From the NCBI GenBank assembly GCA_030152145.1, contig JASLIL010000102.1, positions 5,317-69,316 of the forward strand: a stretch of DNA of 64,000 nucleotides, in the 5' to 3' direction. The notes beneath the pieces were generated by a model, which saw only the letters and a program-made list of their open reading frames with translations, had not been told where the DNA came from and did no database searches. The stretch comes from Tissierellales bacterium (GTDB lineage: Bacteria > Bacillota > Clostridia > Tissierellales > JASKZW01). Positions 53,738 to 63,625 of this stretch are shown here, one piece after another (position 1 is the first letter of the stretch; each line of letters begins with the position of its first letter). The translations under genes were made by a program, and so were the position numbers.

Positions 53738-55282
53738 ATGAAGGATAAAATACAGCATCTTATTGATAGTAAAAAAGAAATAGAGCTAGGCTCAGGCCAG
53801 GCTAGTATAGATAAACAACACTCTAGGGGAAAGTTAACAGCTAGAGAAAGAATAAATCTTTTATTAGATGAGGGAAGTTTTATAGAAATAGATGCTTTCG
53901 TTAAACACAGATGTGTAAACTTTGGAATGGAAGAAAAGAGAGCTAATGGAGACGGAGTAGTTACAGGCTATGGTACAGTAGATGGAAGATTGGTTTTCGT
54001 TTACTCCCAGGACTTTACAGTTCTAGGTGGTTCTCTAGGAGAGATGCATGCTGAAAAGATAATAAAGGTACAGGACATGGCCCTTAAGATGGGAGCACCT
54101 ATAGTTGGTATTAACGATTCAGGCGGAGCTAGAATCCAGGAAGGCGTAGATGCCCTTTCAGGTTACGGAAAGATCTTCTATAGAAATACCAAGGCTTCTG
54201 GAGTTATACCACAGATTTCTGTAGTAGTAGGACCAAGTGCAGGAGGAGCAGTTTACTCACCAGCTATAACTGACTATATTTTTATGGTTGAAAATGTAAG
54301 TAAGATGTTTATAACAGGTCCTCAGGTTATAAAAACAGTTACAGGAGAGGATATTTCCCAGGAGGAACTAGGTGGAGCTAAGACTCATAACAGCGTTTCT
54401 GGTGTAGCTGACTTTATAGACAGTTCAGAGGAAGAGGCTTTTGAAAGAGTGAGAGAGCTTATATCCATGCTACCAGCCAACAACCTAGAAAAGGCACCAT
54501 CCTATGGATGTGAAGATAGCCTAAATAGAGTTGAAGATAGGCTAAATGAAATAGCTCCAGACAATCCTAATAAACCATATGACATGAAGGAAATTATAGA
54601 ACTTATAGCAGATGAGGGACACTTCTTTGAGGTGAAACCACTTTTTGCTACAAATATAATAACAGGTTACATAAGATTAAATGGTGAGACAATAGGTGTT
54701 GTGGCTAACCAACCTAAGGTTCTAGCAGGATGCTTAGATATAAATGCTTCAGATAAGGCTGCTAGATTTATAAGACTTTGTGATGCCTTCAATATACCCC
54801 TATTAAATCTTGTAGATGTTCCAGGCTTCCTACCAGGTTTAGACCAGGAGTATGGTGGAATAATTAGGCATGGTGCTAAGATGCTTTATGCCTACAGTGA
54901 GGCTACAGTACCAAAGGTAACTCTTATAGTTAGAAAGGCCTATGGTGGTTCCTACCTGGCTATGTGCAGTAAGGAACTGGGAGCAGACCAGGTATTTGCT
55001 TGGCCAAATGCAGAGATAGCTGTAATGGGTCCAGAGGGAGCGGCTAATATTATATTTAAGAATGATATTAAAAATGCTGAGGATCCAGTGGAAATGAGGG
55101 AGTACAAGATAGGTGAGTATAGAGATACTGTTGCTAATCCTTATATAGCTGCAGAGAGAGGATATGTAGATGATGTAATAGTACCTAGTATAACTAGACC
55201 TAAACTTGTATCAGCCTTTGATATGCTTCAAAGTAAGAGAGAGGCAAATCCAGATAAGAAACATGGAAATATACCTCTATAA
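53738..55282 (+). CDS. mmdA: methylmalonyl-CoA decarboxylase, alpha (carboxyltransferase) subunit
   Basis: 514 residues from ATG 53738 (AGGAGGA upstream). Acyl-CoA carboxyltransferase fold: SRGKLTARERINLLLDEGSFIEID, VYSQDFTVLGGSLGEMHAEKI, GINDSGGARIQEGVDALSGYG, and GSYLAMCSKELGADQVFAWPNAEIAVMGPEGAANII. Next to genes for OadG-like, biotin-carrier and OadB-like subunits it is the decarboxylase alpha subunit rather than a propionyl-CoA carboxylase. It moves CO2 from methylmalonyl-CoA to biotin on MmdC. Confidence 0.95.
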   Translation: MKDKIQHLIDSKKEIELGSGQASIDKQHSRGKLTARERINLLLDEGSFIEIDAFVKHRCVNFGMEEKRANGDGVVTGYGTVDGRLVFVYSQDFTVLGGSLGEMHAEKIIKVQDMALKMGAPIVGINDSGGARIQEGVDALSGYGKIFYRNTKASGVIPQISVVVGPSAGGAVYSPAITDYIFMVENVSKMFITGPQVIKTVTGEDISQEELGGAKTHNSVSGVADFIDSSEEEAFERVRELISMLPANNLEKAPSYGCEDSLNRVEDRLNEIAPDNPNKPYDMKEIIELIADEGHFFEVKPLFATNIITGYIRLNGETIGVVANQPKVLAGCLDINASDKAARFIRLCDAFNIPLLNLVDVPGFLPGLDQEYGGIIRHGAKMLYAYSEATVPKVTLIVRKAYGGSYLAMCSKELGADQVFAWPNAEIAVMGPEGAANIIFKNDIKNAEDPVEMREYKIGEYRDTVANPYIAAERGYVDDVIVPSITRPKLVSAFDMLQSKREANPDKKHGNIPL

Positions 55283-55392
55283 TGAAGAAATATAGGAAGT
55301 TAACTAGGTATATAGGCTATATTACGCTTTTTCTATCCTATGTATCGGCTAAGGATAAAAGAAGAAAGAGGATAAGCGATTTGGAGGGATAA
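55282..55392 (+). CDS. 36-residue putative small membrane protein in the decarboxylase operon
   Basis: An open frame whose ATG overlaps the mmdA stop (TAATG) and whose stop lies two bases before the mmdD start, filling the gap exactly. The peptide begins MKKYRKLTRYIGYITLFLSY and ends with a basic stretch (AKDKRRKRISDLEG): a short hydrophobic segment between positive ends. There is no clear ribosome binding site, so it would depend on coupling to mmdA. The mmdD site GGAGGGA lies inside its last codons. Veillonella parvula decarboxylase has a small fifth subunit (MmdE, about 55 residues); I see no clear similarity, so this is a candidate only. Confidence 0.4.
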   Translation: MKKYRKLTRYIGYITLFLSYVSAKDKRRKRISDLEG

Positions 55393-55394
55393 GA

Positions 55395-55745
55395 TTGGCT
55401 ACTGTAAGTATTGGAGAAGCTCTAGGTATAACTCTTTTCAGTATGATTACGGTTTTTGTGGTACTGCTTGCCATCTCATTTTTAATAGATCTGATGAGAA
55501 AGCTAGTTCACAGGGAAGATAAGAAGGTTATAGAACCTAAGAAGCTGGAAAAAGTAGAAACTGAAGAGCTTGTAGAAGAGACTATGGACGAAGAGGAACT
55601 AGTAGCTGTTATTGCAGCGGCAGTTGCAGCTAGTATGGGAGTTGGAATTCCAGATATAAATATAAGAAGTATAAGAAGAATCGGTGGTTCAGAAAGTAAT
55701 TGGCAAACTACAGCTAGACAAGAGCAGGTATTAAAAAACATATAA
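55395..55745 (+). CDS. mmdD: methylmalonyl-CoA decarboxylase, delta subunit (OadG family)
   Basis: 116 residues from TTG 55395, five bases after GGAGGGA. One N-terminal membrane helix (GITLFSMITVFVVLLAISFLIDLMRKL), an acidic middle, VAVIAAAVAASMGV and a C-terminal RIGGSESNWQTTARQEQVL, as in OadG/MmdD proteins, which anchor the alpha and biotin subunits to the membrane pump. Confidence 0.9.
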   Translation: MATVSIGEALGITLFSMITVFVVLLAISFLIDLMRKLVHREDKKVIEPKKLEKVETEELVEETMDEEELVAVIAAAVAASMGVGIPDINIRSIRRIGGSESNWQTTARQEQVLKNI

Positions 55746-55760
55746 TGGAGGAAGAGTATA

Positions 55761-56144
55761 ATGAGAAAATTTGTTATAACTGTTAATGGAAATGAGTACG
55801 AAGTTGACGTGGAAGAAGTTTCACAAGGAGAAACTAGTGCTGTAAGACCAGAGCCTAAGGCCAAACCAGCTATGAAAAAAGCACCTGTTAAAAAGGAAGC
55901 GCCTAAAAAAGAAGTTAAGGCAGCAGCTGGAGAAGAGGCTGTAACAGCACCTATGCCAGGAAAAATCCTTAAGCTAGCAGTAGCAGAAGGTGCAAGCGTA
56001 AATGAAGGAGATGTACTTGTAATACTAGAGGCTATGAAGATGGAAAACGAAATCCTTGCACCAAGAGGAGGAAACGTAAAAGCAATTGGCGTAGCAGAAG
56101 GAGCAAATGTAGATACAGGAGAGCTACTTGTAGTTATAGAATAA
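55761..56144 (+). CDS. mmdC: methylmalonyl-CoA decarboxylase, biotin carrier subunit
   Basis: 127 residues. An N-terminal strand-rich region, a Lys/Ala/Pro linker ([19 protein letters not shown]) and a C-terminal biotinyl domain with [20 protein letters not shown], where the Lys of AMKM carries biotin. It shuttles CO2 from MmdA to the membrane subunit MmdB. Confidence 0.95.
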   Translation: MRKFVITVNGNEYEVDVEEVSQGETSAVRPEPKAKPAMKKAPVKKEAPKKEVKAAAGEEAVTAPMPGKILKLAVAEGASVNEGDVLVILEAMKMENEILAPRGGNVKAIGVAEGANVDTGELLVVIE

Positions 56145-56168
56145 TTGATGAAAGGATGGTAGGAGTAA

Positions 56169-57344
56169 ATGCTTACTCATTTAACAAATTTCTGGCAAAG
56201 TACAGGCTTTTACAATATCGAGCTAGGTCAAGTACTGATGATTTTAATATCTTTTGTCTTACTTTATTTAGCCATAGAAAAAGAATTTGAGCCACTCTTG
56301 CTAGTTCCTATTGCCTTTGGTATGTTACTGGCTAACCTACCACTAGCAGGACTAATGCAAGAGCCCGTAAGAGGATTGGTACTAGATCCAACTACTGGCA
56401 CAGTGGATGTAGAGGTAACTCAAGTAGGAGGACTACTTTACTACTTATATCAAGGAGTTAAGTTGGGAATCTACCCACCACTTATCTTTTTGGGGGTAGG
56501 AGCTATGACGGACTTTGGTCCCTTAATAGCCAACCCACGCAGCATACTTTTAGGAGCAGCAGCACAGTTCGGTATTTTCTTTACTTTTATAGGTTCCATA
56601 GCTCTAGGCTTTACAGGCCCAGAAGCAGCAAGTATAGGTATAATTGGAGGAGCAGATGGTCCTACAGCCCTATACCTAACTAGTAAACTAGCACCACATC
56701 TACTAGGACCTATAGCAGTAGCAGCCTATTCATATATGGCCCTGGTACCTATAATCCAGCCACCAATAATGAAGGCCTTGACAACAGAGGAAGAAAGACA
56801 GATAGTAATGGAACAGCTAAGACCAGTAAGCAAGAAGGAGAAGATCATCTTCCCAATAATGATAACAGTACTGGTAACTCTTTTACTACCATCAGCAGGA
56901 CCTTTACTAGGTATGCTAATGCTAGGTAACCTAATGAGGGAATCTGGAGTAGTAGAAAGACTAACACAAACAGTTCAAAATGAGCTTATGAACATAATAA
57001 CAGTATTCCTAGGAATAACTGTAGGAGCAACAGCTAATGCACAAACCTTCCTATCAGCAGCAACTATAAAGATTATAGTTCTAGGCCTAATAGCCTTTTC
57101 AATAGGTACAGCAGCAGGAGTTCTATTTGGAAAGCTACTATGTAAGGCAACGGGTGGAAAGGTAAACCCACTAATAGGATCAGCTGGAGTATCAGCAGTT
57201 CCAATGGCAGCTAGGGTTTCACAAAAGGTTGGTCAAGAAGCCAACCCAAGAAACTTCCTACTTATGCATGCTATGGGACCAAACGTAGCGGGAGTTATAG
57301 GATCAGCAGTAGCTGCAGGTCTGTTATTAATGTTCTTTGGATAG
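56169..57344 (+). CDS. mmdB: methylmalonyl-CoA decarboxylase, beta subunit (Na+ pump, OadB family)
   Basis: 391 residues with about 10-11 membrane helices. Family signatures: [45 protein letters not shown] (Na+ site Asp), [19 protein letters not shown], and [18 protein letters not shown] through [21 protein letters not shown] and [16 protein letters not shown]. It decarboxylates carboxybiotin and exports sodium, storing the energy of methylmalonyl-CoA decarboxylation. It is the last gene of the operon. Confidence 0.95.
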   Translation: MLTHLTNFWQSTGFYNIELGQVLMILISFVLLYLAIEKEFEPLLLVPIAFGMLLANLPLAGLMQEPVRGLVLDPTTGTVDVEVTQVGGLLYYLYQGVKLGIYPPLIFLGVGAMTDFGPLIANPRSILLGAAAQFGIFFTFIGSIALGFTGPEAASIGIIGGADGPTALYLTSKLAPHLLGPIAVAAYSYMALVPIIQPPIMKALTTEEERQIVMEQLRPVSKKEKIIFPIMITVLVTLLLPSAGPLLGMLMLGNLMRESGVVERLTQTVQNELMNIITVFLGITVGATANAQTFLSAATIKIIVLGLIAFSIGTAAGVLFGKLLCKATGGKVNPLIGSAGVSAVPMAARVSQKVGQEANPRNFLLMHAMGPNVAGVIGSAVAAGLLLMFFG

Positions 57345-57347
57345 AAA

Positions 57348-57383
57348 AAAACTTCTCTGCCTCGGCAGGGAAGTTATTTTTTT
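57348..57383 (+). terminator. rho-independent terminator
   Basis: AACTTCTCTGCC (57350-57361) pairs with GGCAGGGAAGTT (57364-57375), followed by a T run; ends the decarboxylase operon. Confidence 0.88.
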
Positions 57384-57390
57384 AGAATAC

Positions 57391-57419
57391 TTGATATTTA
57401 ATGGCAATATAATTATAAT
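57391..57419 (+). promoter_or_regulatory. promoter of the ECF S component and coaX
   Basis: TTGATA (57391-57396), 17-base spacer, TATAAT (57414-57419), giving a ~93-base leader without a recognised riboswitch. Confidence 0.75.
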
Positions 57420-57518
57420 ATAGAATTGGAAAGTCGATATCCTAGAGAATCGAACTTCAAATAAAAAAGTTTAGTAAAAATACGACTGGTATCTTTATGA
57501 ACTGGATCGGAGGAAATC

Positions 57519-58259
57519 ATGAATCATACAAAGACAATGGAGAAAACTAGAAAGTTAACCATGGTAGGAATCCTATCAGCCATATCAATATTTCTAGGTC
57601 TAACCCCCCTGGGCTTTATTCCCCTGGGAGGACTTAATATCACAATTATGCATATACCTGTAATAGTGGGAAGTCTTATGGAGGGCCCCCTAGTGGGAAT
57701 GTCCATAGGCCTAATATTTGGTATTTTTAGTATGGTAAATGCTGTTTTAAGACCTAGCCCCCTATCTTTTGTTTTCTTAAACCCGCTCATATCAGTTTTA
57801 CCTAGGGTTCTAATAGGTATAACATCTTATTATTCCTATAAATTTATTAGGGACAAGAAGGATAAAAACAATATTCTCTTATATGGAATATTTTTATTAA
57901 TGATGGTTTTCTTGGGTAGAACTCTAGTTAGGAGTATAGAGGACAAAGAGGGCTTTAGTATATTTATAAACTTGGTCCTTCTAGTAGTCAGCCTAGTAGG
58001 CTTTATCTACATTAAAAGAAGGAAGGCCAAGGACCTGGACCTAGTAGTAGGTGCAATGGTAGGAAGTTTAACCAATACAGTCTTGGTACTTTCTGGTATT
58101 TACTTTATATATGGAGAGAAATATGTAGACAAGTTAGACAAGGTAGTATCTCTTAAAAAGTTCCTATTATCAGTAGCACTGTCCAATGGAATCTTGGAAA
58201 TGATTGTAGGAATTATATTGGTTACGAATATAATACTCGGTGTAAGAAAAAACAAGTAG
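57519..58259 (+). CDS. ECF transporter S component, probably pantothenate (PanT-like)
   Basis: 246 residues with about six membrane helices. The N-terminal KLTMVGILSAISIFLGLTPLGFIPLG and IMHIPVIVGSLMEGPLVGMSIGLIFGIFSM match ECF substrate-binding proteins. Family members bind a vitamin and work with a shared energising module (EcfAA'T) encoded elsewhere. The pantothenate assignment rests on the following gene, coaX, which begins within ten bases. The C-terminal half differs from short PanT proteins by an extra ~60 residues around IRDKKDKNNILLYG. Confidence 0.8.
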   Translation: MNHTKTMEKTRKLTMVGILSAISIFLGLTPLGFIPLGGLNITIMHIPVIVGSLMEGPLVGMSIGLIFGIFSMVNAVLRPSPLSFVFLNPLISVLPRVLIGITSYYSYKFIRDKKDKNNILLYGIFLLMMVFLGRTLVRSIEDKEGFSIFINLVLLVVSLVGFIYIKRRKAKDLDLVVGAMVGSLTNTVLVLSGIYFIYGEKYVDKLDKVVSLKKFLLSVALSNGILEMIVGIILVTNIILGVRKNK

Positions 58260-58268
58260 GTGATAAAT

Positions 58269-59042
58269 ATGTTACTGGTAATAGATGTAGGAAATACCCA
58301 TGTGGTATTTGGTGTATATGAAGGAGAGAATTTAAGACATAGTTTTAGGATAGCTACAGAAAAGCAGAGAACAACAGATGAGTATGGTCTGATCTTCCAT
58401 CAGATGTTTAGCTATCACAATATAAGTCAAGATCAGATAGAAGATATAATCATATCTTCTGTAGTGCCAACCCTGATGCACACTCTAGCAGCAATGAGTG
58501 AAAAGTATTTTGGCAGGGAACCTATAGTTGTAGGACCAGGAGTAAAAACTGGAATGAATATTAGATATGATAATCCCAAGGAAGTAGGGGCAGACAGAAT
58601 AGTAAATGCTGTAGCAGCCTATGAAAAATACAAGGGACCTCTTATCATAGTAGACTTTGGAACAGCCATAACCTTCTGTGCTGTATCAAAAGAAGGAGAC
58701 TACCTGGGAGGAGCCATAACTCCAGGCATAACAATCTCAAGTGACGCACTCTTTTTAAGGGCAGCAAAGCTTCCCAAGGTAGAGATAAAAAAACCAGACA
58801 ATATAATAGGTAAAAATACAATAGAGAGTATGCAGTCAGGTTTGGTCTATGGTTATATAGGACTGGTAGACTATATAGTTAAGAATATGATAGAAGAGCT
58901 AGGCTATAAAAGAGAAGAGGTAACTGTAGTAGGTACAGGTGGTTTCTCAAGCCTTATAGGTTCAGAGTCTTACTATATAGATAAGATAGATAGAATGTTA
59001 ACCCTAGAAGGACTTAGGATTATATATGATAGAAATAAGTAG
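58269..59042 (+). CDS. coaX: type III pantothenate kinase
   Basis: 257 residues from ATG 58269 (AGGTGAT upstream). ASKHA-fold motifs: [55 protein letters not shown] and [15 protein letters not shown], with [10 protein letters not shown]. It phosphorylates pantothenate, the first step to CoA. It is cotranscribed with the ECF S component, which fits vitamin salvage. Its stop codon lies in a 14-bp hairpin. Confidence 0.95.
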   Translation: MLLVIDVGNTHVVFGVYEGENLRHSFRIATEKQRTTDEYGLIFHQMFSYHNISQDQIEDIIISSVVPTLMHTLAAMSEKYFGREPIVVGPGVKTGMNIRYDNPKEVGADRIVNAVAAYEKYKGPLIIVDFGTAITFCAVSKEGDYLGGAITPGITISSDALFLRAAKLPKVEIKKPDNIIGKNTIESMQSGLVYGYIGLVDYIVKNMIEELGYKREEVTVVGTGGFSSLIGSESYYIDKIDRMLTLEGLRIIYDRNK

Positions 59043-59060
59043 CACTTGCTACTTATTTCT
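59031..59060 (+). terminator. hairpin over the coaX stop codon
   Basis: Perfect 14-bp arms AGAAATAAGTAGCA (59031-59044) and TGCTACTTATTTCT (59047-59060). There is no following T run, so it is more likely an attenuating or processing hairpin than a strong terminator. Confidence 0.5.
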
Positions 59061-59078
59061 ATTATTAGAGGTGTTGTT

Positions 59079-60041
59079 ATGGAAAGATTAAAGTTAGAAA
59101 ACAAGGTGTTTTTAGCACCTATGGCAGGAGTAACAGACACTGCCTATAGGATATTGGCCAGTGAAATGGGGACAGGTCTGATTTTCACAGAGATGGTAAG
59201 CAGCAAGGGCCTATACTATAAGGACCCTAAAAGCAAGAAACTTATAGATATAGATGAAAGGGAAAAAAACATAGCACTGCAGATTTTTGGATCCGACCCT
59301 AAGATTATGGCCTCAGTAGTAGAAGACTATATAAATCCCAGAGATGACATAGCCGTCCTAGATGTAAACATGGGCTGTCCTGCTCCCAAGATAGTTAAAA
59401 ATGGAGATGGATCTGCCTTGATGAGAAATCCTAGACTTGTAAGGGAGATAATAAGAGCCCTAGTAGGAGTATCAAAGAAGCCCGTAAGCATAAAGATAAG
59501 GAAGGGCTGGGATCAAGACAGTATAAATGCCATAGAAATAGCCAGAATAGCAGAAGAAGAGGGAGCTACCTTTATAACCATTCATGGCAGAACCAGGGAA
59601 ATGTTTTATTCAGGTGAGGCAGACTGGGACTATATAAGAAAAGTTAAGGAAAGCGTAAGCATACCTGTAATAGGAAATGGAGATATCTTTAAGCCAGAAG
59701 ACGCACTAGAAATGGTTAGGCTAACAAACTGTGACGGAGTATCTATTGGTAGGGGGGCTCAAGGCAATCCCTGGATCCTAAAAAATACCATAGAACTTCT
59801 TAATACTGGAAGCTACAAGGAGCCAACAGTGGAGGATAGGATTCAGATGTCCCTAAGGCACCTGGATCTGGTCTGCAGTATAAAGGGTGAAAGAATAGGA
59901 GTGCCAGAAATGAGAAAACACATAGGCTGGTACCTTAAGGGCCTTAAAAATGCTAGCTTGGTAAGGGATAGGGTAAATAGAACAGCAAGCAAGGAAGAAC
60001 TTTGTAATATTCTAATAGAATATTCTAATAAACTAGATTAG
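59079..60041 (+). CDS. dusB: tRNA-dihydrouridine synthase
   Basis: 320 residues from ATG 59079 (AGAGGTG upstream); the frame is open further upstream through the hairpin but without a site. FMN TIM-barrel motifs: [40 protein letters not shown] (catalytic Cys), [38 protein letters not shown] and [14 protein letters not shown]. It reduces uridines in the tRNA D-loop. Confidence 0.93.
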   Translation: MERLKLENKVFLAPMAGVTDTAYRILASEMGTGLIFTEMVSSKGLYYKDPKSKKLIDIDEREKNIALQIFGSDPKIMASVVEDYINPRDDIAVLDVNMGCPAPKIVKNGDGSALMRNPRLVREIIRALVGVSKKPVSIKIRKGWDQDSINAIEIARIAEEEGATFITIHGRTREMFYSGEADWDYIRKVKESVSIPVIGNGDIFKPEDALEMVRLTNCDGVSIGRGAQGNPWILKNTIELLNTGSYKEPTVEDRIQMSLRHLDLVCSIKGERIGVPEMRKHIGWYLKGLKNASLVRDRVNRTASKEELCNILIEYSNKLD

Positions 60042-60049
60042 CTTATAAC

Positions 60050-60078
60050 TTGACATTGGCCTAGGGCTTATTTATAAT
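60050..60078 (+). promoter_or_regulatory. consensus promoter of greA-lysS
   Basis: TTGACA (60050-60055), 17-base spacer, TATAAT (60073-60078). Confidence 0.9.
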
Positions 60079-60141
60079 AACTTGCATATATGAAAACCGT
60101 TTAAAAGCTATGATTATATTTTAAAGAAGGAGAGAAGCGTA

Positions 60142-60618
60142 ATGGCTGAAAAGGATATTTTTTTAACACTAGAGGGATTAAAGAAGATTGAGAATGAATT
60201 AGAACAGTTAAAAACAGTTACTAGACATGAGGTGGCTGAAAGAATTAAAACAGCCTTGGGACATGGGGATATAAGTGAAAATGCAGAATACGATGAGGCT
60301 AAAAACGAACAAGCCAAGTTAGAGGAAAGAATTCTTAAGCTTGAGGAAACCTTGAGAAATGCTAAGATCATAGATGAAGATGAAATAACTACTGATAAGG
60401 TTAGTGTAGGATCAAGAGTTTTAGTAAAAGATATGGAATATGATGAGGATATGGAATATACTATAGTTGGTTCTGCAGAAGCAGATCCATTTAACGGAAA
60501 GATTTCTAATGAATCACCAGTAGGCGAAACATTGTTAGGACATAAGAAAGGTGATATAGTGGATGTACAAGTGCCAGATGGAGTAATTCAATATAAAATC
60601 TTGAATATAGAGAAATAA
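60142..60618 (+). CDS. greA: transcription elongation factor GreA
   Basis: 158 residues. N-terminal coiled coil [51 protein letters not shown] with the acidic DENAE-like tip ([12 protein letters not shown]), and a C-terminal FKBP-like domain (VVDVQ-type [20 protein letters not shown]). It rescues backtracked RNA polymerase by stimulating RNA cleavage. It is 12 bases before lysS. Confidence 0.96.
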   Translation: MAEKDIFLTLEGLKKIENELEQLKTVTRHEVAERIKTALGHGDISENAEYDEAKNEQAKLEERILKLEETLRNAKIIDEDEITTDKVSVGSRVLVKDMEYDEDMEYTIVGSAEADPFNGKISNESPVGETLLGHKKGDIVDVQVPDGVIQYKILNIEK

Positions 60619-60630
60619 GGAGGCATATAG

Positions 60631-62103
60631 ATGTCAGAAGAGAATTTAAATGAAATGCTTTTGATGAGAAGGGAAACTCTTAATAAATTGATAGATTCAG
60701 GAAATAATCCTTATGAAGAAGAATCCTATGATGTATCTCACAGAAGCATGGAAATTGAAGAAGGATTTGAAGAATTAGAAGAAGAAACAGTAGCAGTAGC
60801 AGGAAGAATAATGAGTAGACGTGGCCATGGTAAGGTTAGCTTTATGGACCTACAAGACTCACAGGGAAGAATCCAACTATTCGTTAAAAAAGACTCTATT
60901 GGTGACCAAGCCTATGAGAACCTATCAAACCTAGACTTAGGAGATATAGTAGGAGCTAAGGGAGAGGTATTTAAGACAAAGACAGGTGAAATATCTGTAA
61001 GAGTAAAGGAACTAGTGCTACTATCAAAATCACTACAAATACTACCGGAAAAATTCCATGGTCTAAAGGACCAGGATTTAAGATATAGACAAAGATATGT
61101 GGATCTTATAATGAATCCAGAAGTTAAGGAAACCTTTATACTTAGAACTAAAATAATAAAGGCCATAAGAGAGTTTTTAGATACTAGAGGATTCTTAGAA
61201 GTAGATACACCAATCTTAAACACCATAGCAGGAGGAGCTACAGCTAGACCTTTTGTAACCCACCATAATACATTAGACATAGATATGTATCTAAGAATAG
61301 CAAACGAACTATACTTAAAAAGACTAATTGTAGGAGGCTTTGACAAGGTATATGAAATGGGCAGAATGTTTAGAAATGAAGGAATGAGTCCTAGACACAA
61401 TCCAGAATTTACTAACATAGAGCTTTATCAAGCCTATGCAGACTATGAAGACATGATGGAAATTACAGAAGAAATGGTAGCCTATGTAGCTGAAAAAACT
61501 TTAGGCTCTGCTAAAATTGAATTTCAAGGAAAAGAAATAGACCTAACTCCTCCATGGAGAAGAGTAACCATGGTAGACGCTATAAAAGAATATGCGGGAG
61601 TAGACTTTAATGAAATAGAAACTGATGAAGAAGCTATAAAGATAGCTAAGGAGAAGGGCATAGAGGTTAAAAAAGGCATGGTACGTGGACATATAATAGC
61701 AGAAATGTTTGAGGAGTTCTGTGAGGAACACTTGATTCAACCTACCTTTGTAACCCAACATCCAGTGGAAACATCTCCACTAGCTAAGAGAAATCCAGAG
61801 GATCCAAGAATGACCAACAGGTTTGAAGCCTTTATGAATGCCTGGGAAATAGCCAATGCCTATAGTGAGTTAAATAACCCTATAGACCAAAAGGAAAGAT
61901 TTGAAGATCAGGTAGAGCAAAGAGAAGCAGGAGATTCAGAAGCACATATGATGGATACTGACTTTGTAAATGCGCTAGAAGTAGGTCTACCACCTACAGG
62001 CGGACTGGGAATAGGTGTAGATAGATTGATTATAATACTAACTAATCAGCCAAGTATTAGAGACGTTATACTTTTCCCAACTATGAAACCAATAGAAAAA
62101 TAA
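60631..62103 (+). CDS. lysS: lysyl-tRNA synthetase, class II
   Basis: 490 residues. OB-fold anticodon domain (~60-170: [29 protein letters not shown]), then class II motifs: motif 1 near [15 protein letters not shown], motif 2 [26 protein letters not shown] and motif 3 [32 protein letters not shown]. It charges tRNA-Lys. No T-box precedes it; it shares the greA promoter. Confidence 0.97.
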   Translation: MSEENLNEMLLMRRETLNKLIDSGNNPYEEESYDVSHRSMEIEEGFEELEEETVAVAGRIMSRRGHGKVSFMDLQDSQGRIQLFVKKDSIGDQAYENLSNLDLGDIVGAKGEVFKTKTGEISVRVKELVLLSKSLQILPEKFHGLKDQDLRYRQRYVDLIMNPEVKETFILRTKIIKAIREFLDTRGFLEVDTPILNTIAGGATARPFVTHHNTLDIDMYLRIANELYLKRLIVGGFDKVYEMGRMFRNEGMSPRHNPEFTNIELYQAYADYEDMMEITEEMVAYVAEKTLGSAKIEFQGKEIDLTPPWRRVTMVDAIKEYAGVDFNEIETDEEAIKIAKEKGIEVKKGMVRGHIIAEMFEEFCEEHLIQPTFVTQHPVETSPLAKRNPEDPRMTNRFEAFMNAWEIANAYSELNNPIDQKERFEDQVEQREAGDSEAHMMDTDFVNALEVGLPPTGGLGIGVDRLIIILTNQPSIRDVILFPTMKPIEK

Positions 62104-62106
62104 AAG

Positions 62107-62140
62107 AGAACTGGAACCTCTATAGGTTCCAGTTTTTTTA
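62107..62140 (+). terminator. rho-independent terminator
   Basis: AACTGGAACCT (62109-62119) pairs with AGGTTCCAGTT (62124-62134), loop CTAT, T run. Confidence 0.9.
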
Positions 62141-62197
62141 TGGAAAATTAGGGCCTTGGAGGGTATATATATAATGGGCTACTAATTTAGTATATTC

Positions 62198-62226
62198 TTG
62201 ATTAAACAATAATTACAAACTATAAT
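62198..62226 (+). promoter_or_regulatory. promoter of the glycosyltransferase gene
   Basis: TTGATT (62198-62203), 17-base spacer, TATAAT (62221-62226). The predicted start near 62233 excludes the in-frame ATG at 62228. Confidence 0.75.
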
Positions 62227-62269
62227 AGTGCTAAAAGGTATAGAGAATACTTATAATAGGGGAGAGGCA

Positions 62270-63481
62270 ATGAAAAGAATTTTACATGTTATATCTCAGT
62301 ATCCAGGTAGTACAGGTAGTGGAATTTATTTAAGGGAAGTCATGAGAGAGGCTAGTAAAAAAGGCTATAAGCAGGGGCTAGTAGCAGGATTTAACCAAGT
62401 GGAGAATTTGGGGCTAGATAAGCTTTATCCTATAGAATTTAAATCGGAAGCCTTAAACTTTCCCATAGTAGGCATGAGTGATGAGATGCCCTATGAAACC
62501 AGGGCCTTTAAGGATCTGACAGGGGAGGAGTATGAAAGTTTACTAAAGGCCTATAAGGAAAGGCTAATAGAAGCTATAGAGGACTTTAAACCAGACCTAA
62601 TAATAAGCCACCACCTATGGCTTATATCATCTATGATAAAGGATCTGGTTCCAGAGGGTCTACCAGTAGTTGGAATCTGTCATGGTACAGACATAAGACA
62701 ATTAAGAAAGGATCCATCTTATAAGCCTAGGGTTATAGAAGGAATAGGAAAACTTGATCATATTTTCTCCCTAAGCCATAACCAGGCTAAGGAGATTAGA
62801 GAACTTTACCTTATTCCTAGGGAGAGGATATCTGTTTTAGGTGGAGGCTATAATAGGGATATTTTCTATCCAGGACCTATGAAAAGTCAGGATAGGCTAA
62901 GCCTTATATATGGAGGAAAGATAAGCTATGCCAAAGGTCTAAAATCTCTTTTAAGAGCTTTTGAAATGATTTACAGGGACTATAATGTAGAATTAAAGCT
63001 GGCAGGGTCAGGTTTAGGTGACCAGTATGAAGATATAAGGTCCTATAGTGAAAGCTTTGGGGGAAGGGTCAGGTTTTTAGGAAATCTAGACCAGGCTGAT
63101 CTGGCAGAAGAGTTTAGAAAATCAGATATATTTATTATGCCATCTTTTTACGAGGGCCTATCTCTGGTAACTATAGAGGCAATGAGTTCAGGCCTACTAG
63201 TAGTATCAAATGAGTTAGATGGTCTTAAGAGTTTCCTTCCAGAGGAAATAAAAAAATCCGGCTTAATAAAGTTTACTTCTAGGCCAAAAATGATAAGTTT
63301 AGATAGGCCTAGGGAGGATAAACTTTATGAATATGAGGAGAGTTTGGCTAGGACAATAGTAGAACAAATAGAAAATCTAGATAAAAGGTTGGAAATGTAT
63401 GAAGAGGCTAGAAGTCAGATAGAATCACTCTCCTGGGCAGGTTTATTCCGTAGGATTGAGGGGGAAATAGAACTTTTGTAA
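62270..63481 (+). CDS. family 4 glycosyltransferase
   Basis: 403 residues from ATG 62270 (GGGGAGAGG upstream). GT-B fold: N-terminal RILHVISQYPGSTGSGIYLREVM, VVGICHGTDIRQL, and a C-terminal donor domain with SLIYGGKISYAKGLKSLLRAFEMI, LKLAGSGLG, FLGNLDQADLAEEFRKSDIFIMPSFYEGLSLVTIEAMSSGL (the E-x7-E motif). It transfers a sugar from an NDP-sugar; acceptor and product are unknown. It is monocistronic between the lysS terminator and the rRNA promoters. No terminator was seen before the rRNA promoter. Confidence 0.88.
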   Translation: MKRILHVISQYPGSTGSGIYLREVMREASKKGYKQGLVAGFNQVENLGLDKLYPIEFKSEALNFPIVGMSDEMPYETRAFKDLTGEEYESLLKAYKERLIEAIEDFKPDLIISHHLWLISSMIKDLVPEGLPVVGICHGTDIRQLRKDPSYKPRVIEGIGKLDHIFSLSHNQAKEIRELYLIPRERISVLGGGYNRDIFYPGPMKSQDRLSLIYGGKISYAKGLKSLLRAFEMIYRDYNVELKLAGSGLGDQYEDIRSYSESFGGRVRFLGNLDQADLAEEFRKSDIFIMPSFYEGLSLVTIEAMSSGLLVVSNELDGLKSFLPEEIKKSGLIKFTSRPKMISLDRPREDKLYEYEESLARTIVEQIENLDKRLEMYEEARSQIESLSWAGLFRRIEGEIELL

Positions 63482-63501
63482 AAAAAGATTAGAAAAAAGT
63501 G

Positions 63502-63530
63502 TTGACAGTTTGAAAGAATAGGAGTAGTAT
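63502..63530 (+). promoter_or_regulatory. rRNA promoter P1
   Basis: TTGACA (63502-63507), 17-base spacer, TAGTAT (63525-63530). Confidence 0.75.
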
Positions 63531-63596
63531 TAGACAAGTCAGCTAGACGGGAAAGAGATTTTAAAACAACTTTTAAAAAACTTTTCAAGAAAAGCC

Positions 63597-63625
63597 TTGA
63601 CAAAAAGAACTCGGTCATGTAACAT
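63597..63625 (+). promoter_or_regulatory. rRNA promoter P2
   Basis: TTGACA (63597-63602), 17-base spacer, TAACAT (63620-63625), 95 bases after P1. Tandem promoters are usual for rRNA operons. The ~118-base leader to 63743 contains no tRNA. Confidence 0.7.

Noticed and set aside
60912..61418. 168-codon open frame on the minus strand inside lysS
   Set aside because: It lies wholly opposite a strongly recognised lysS and has no ribosome binding site or family resemblance; similar antisense frames inside other genes (for example 2134-2478) were rejected for the same reason.
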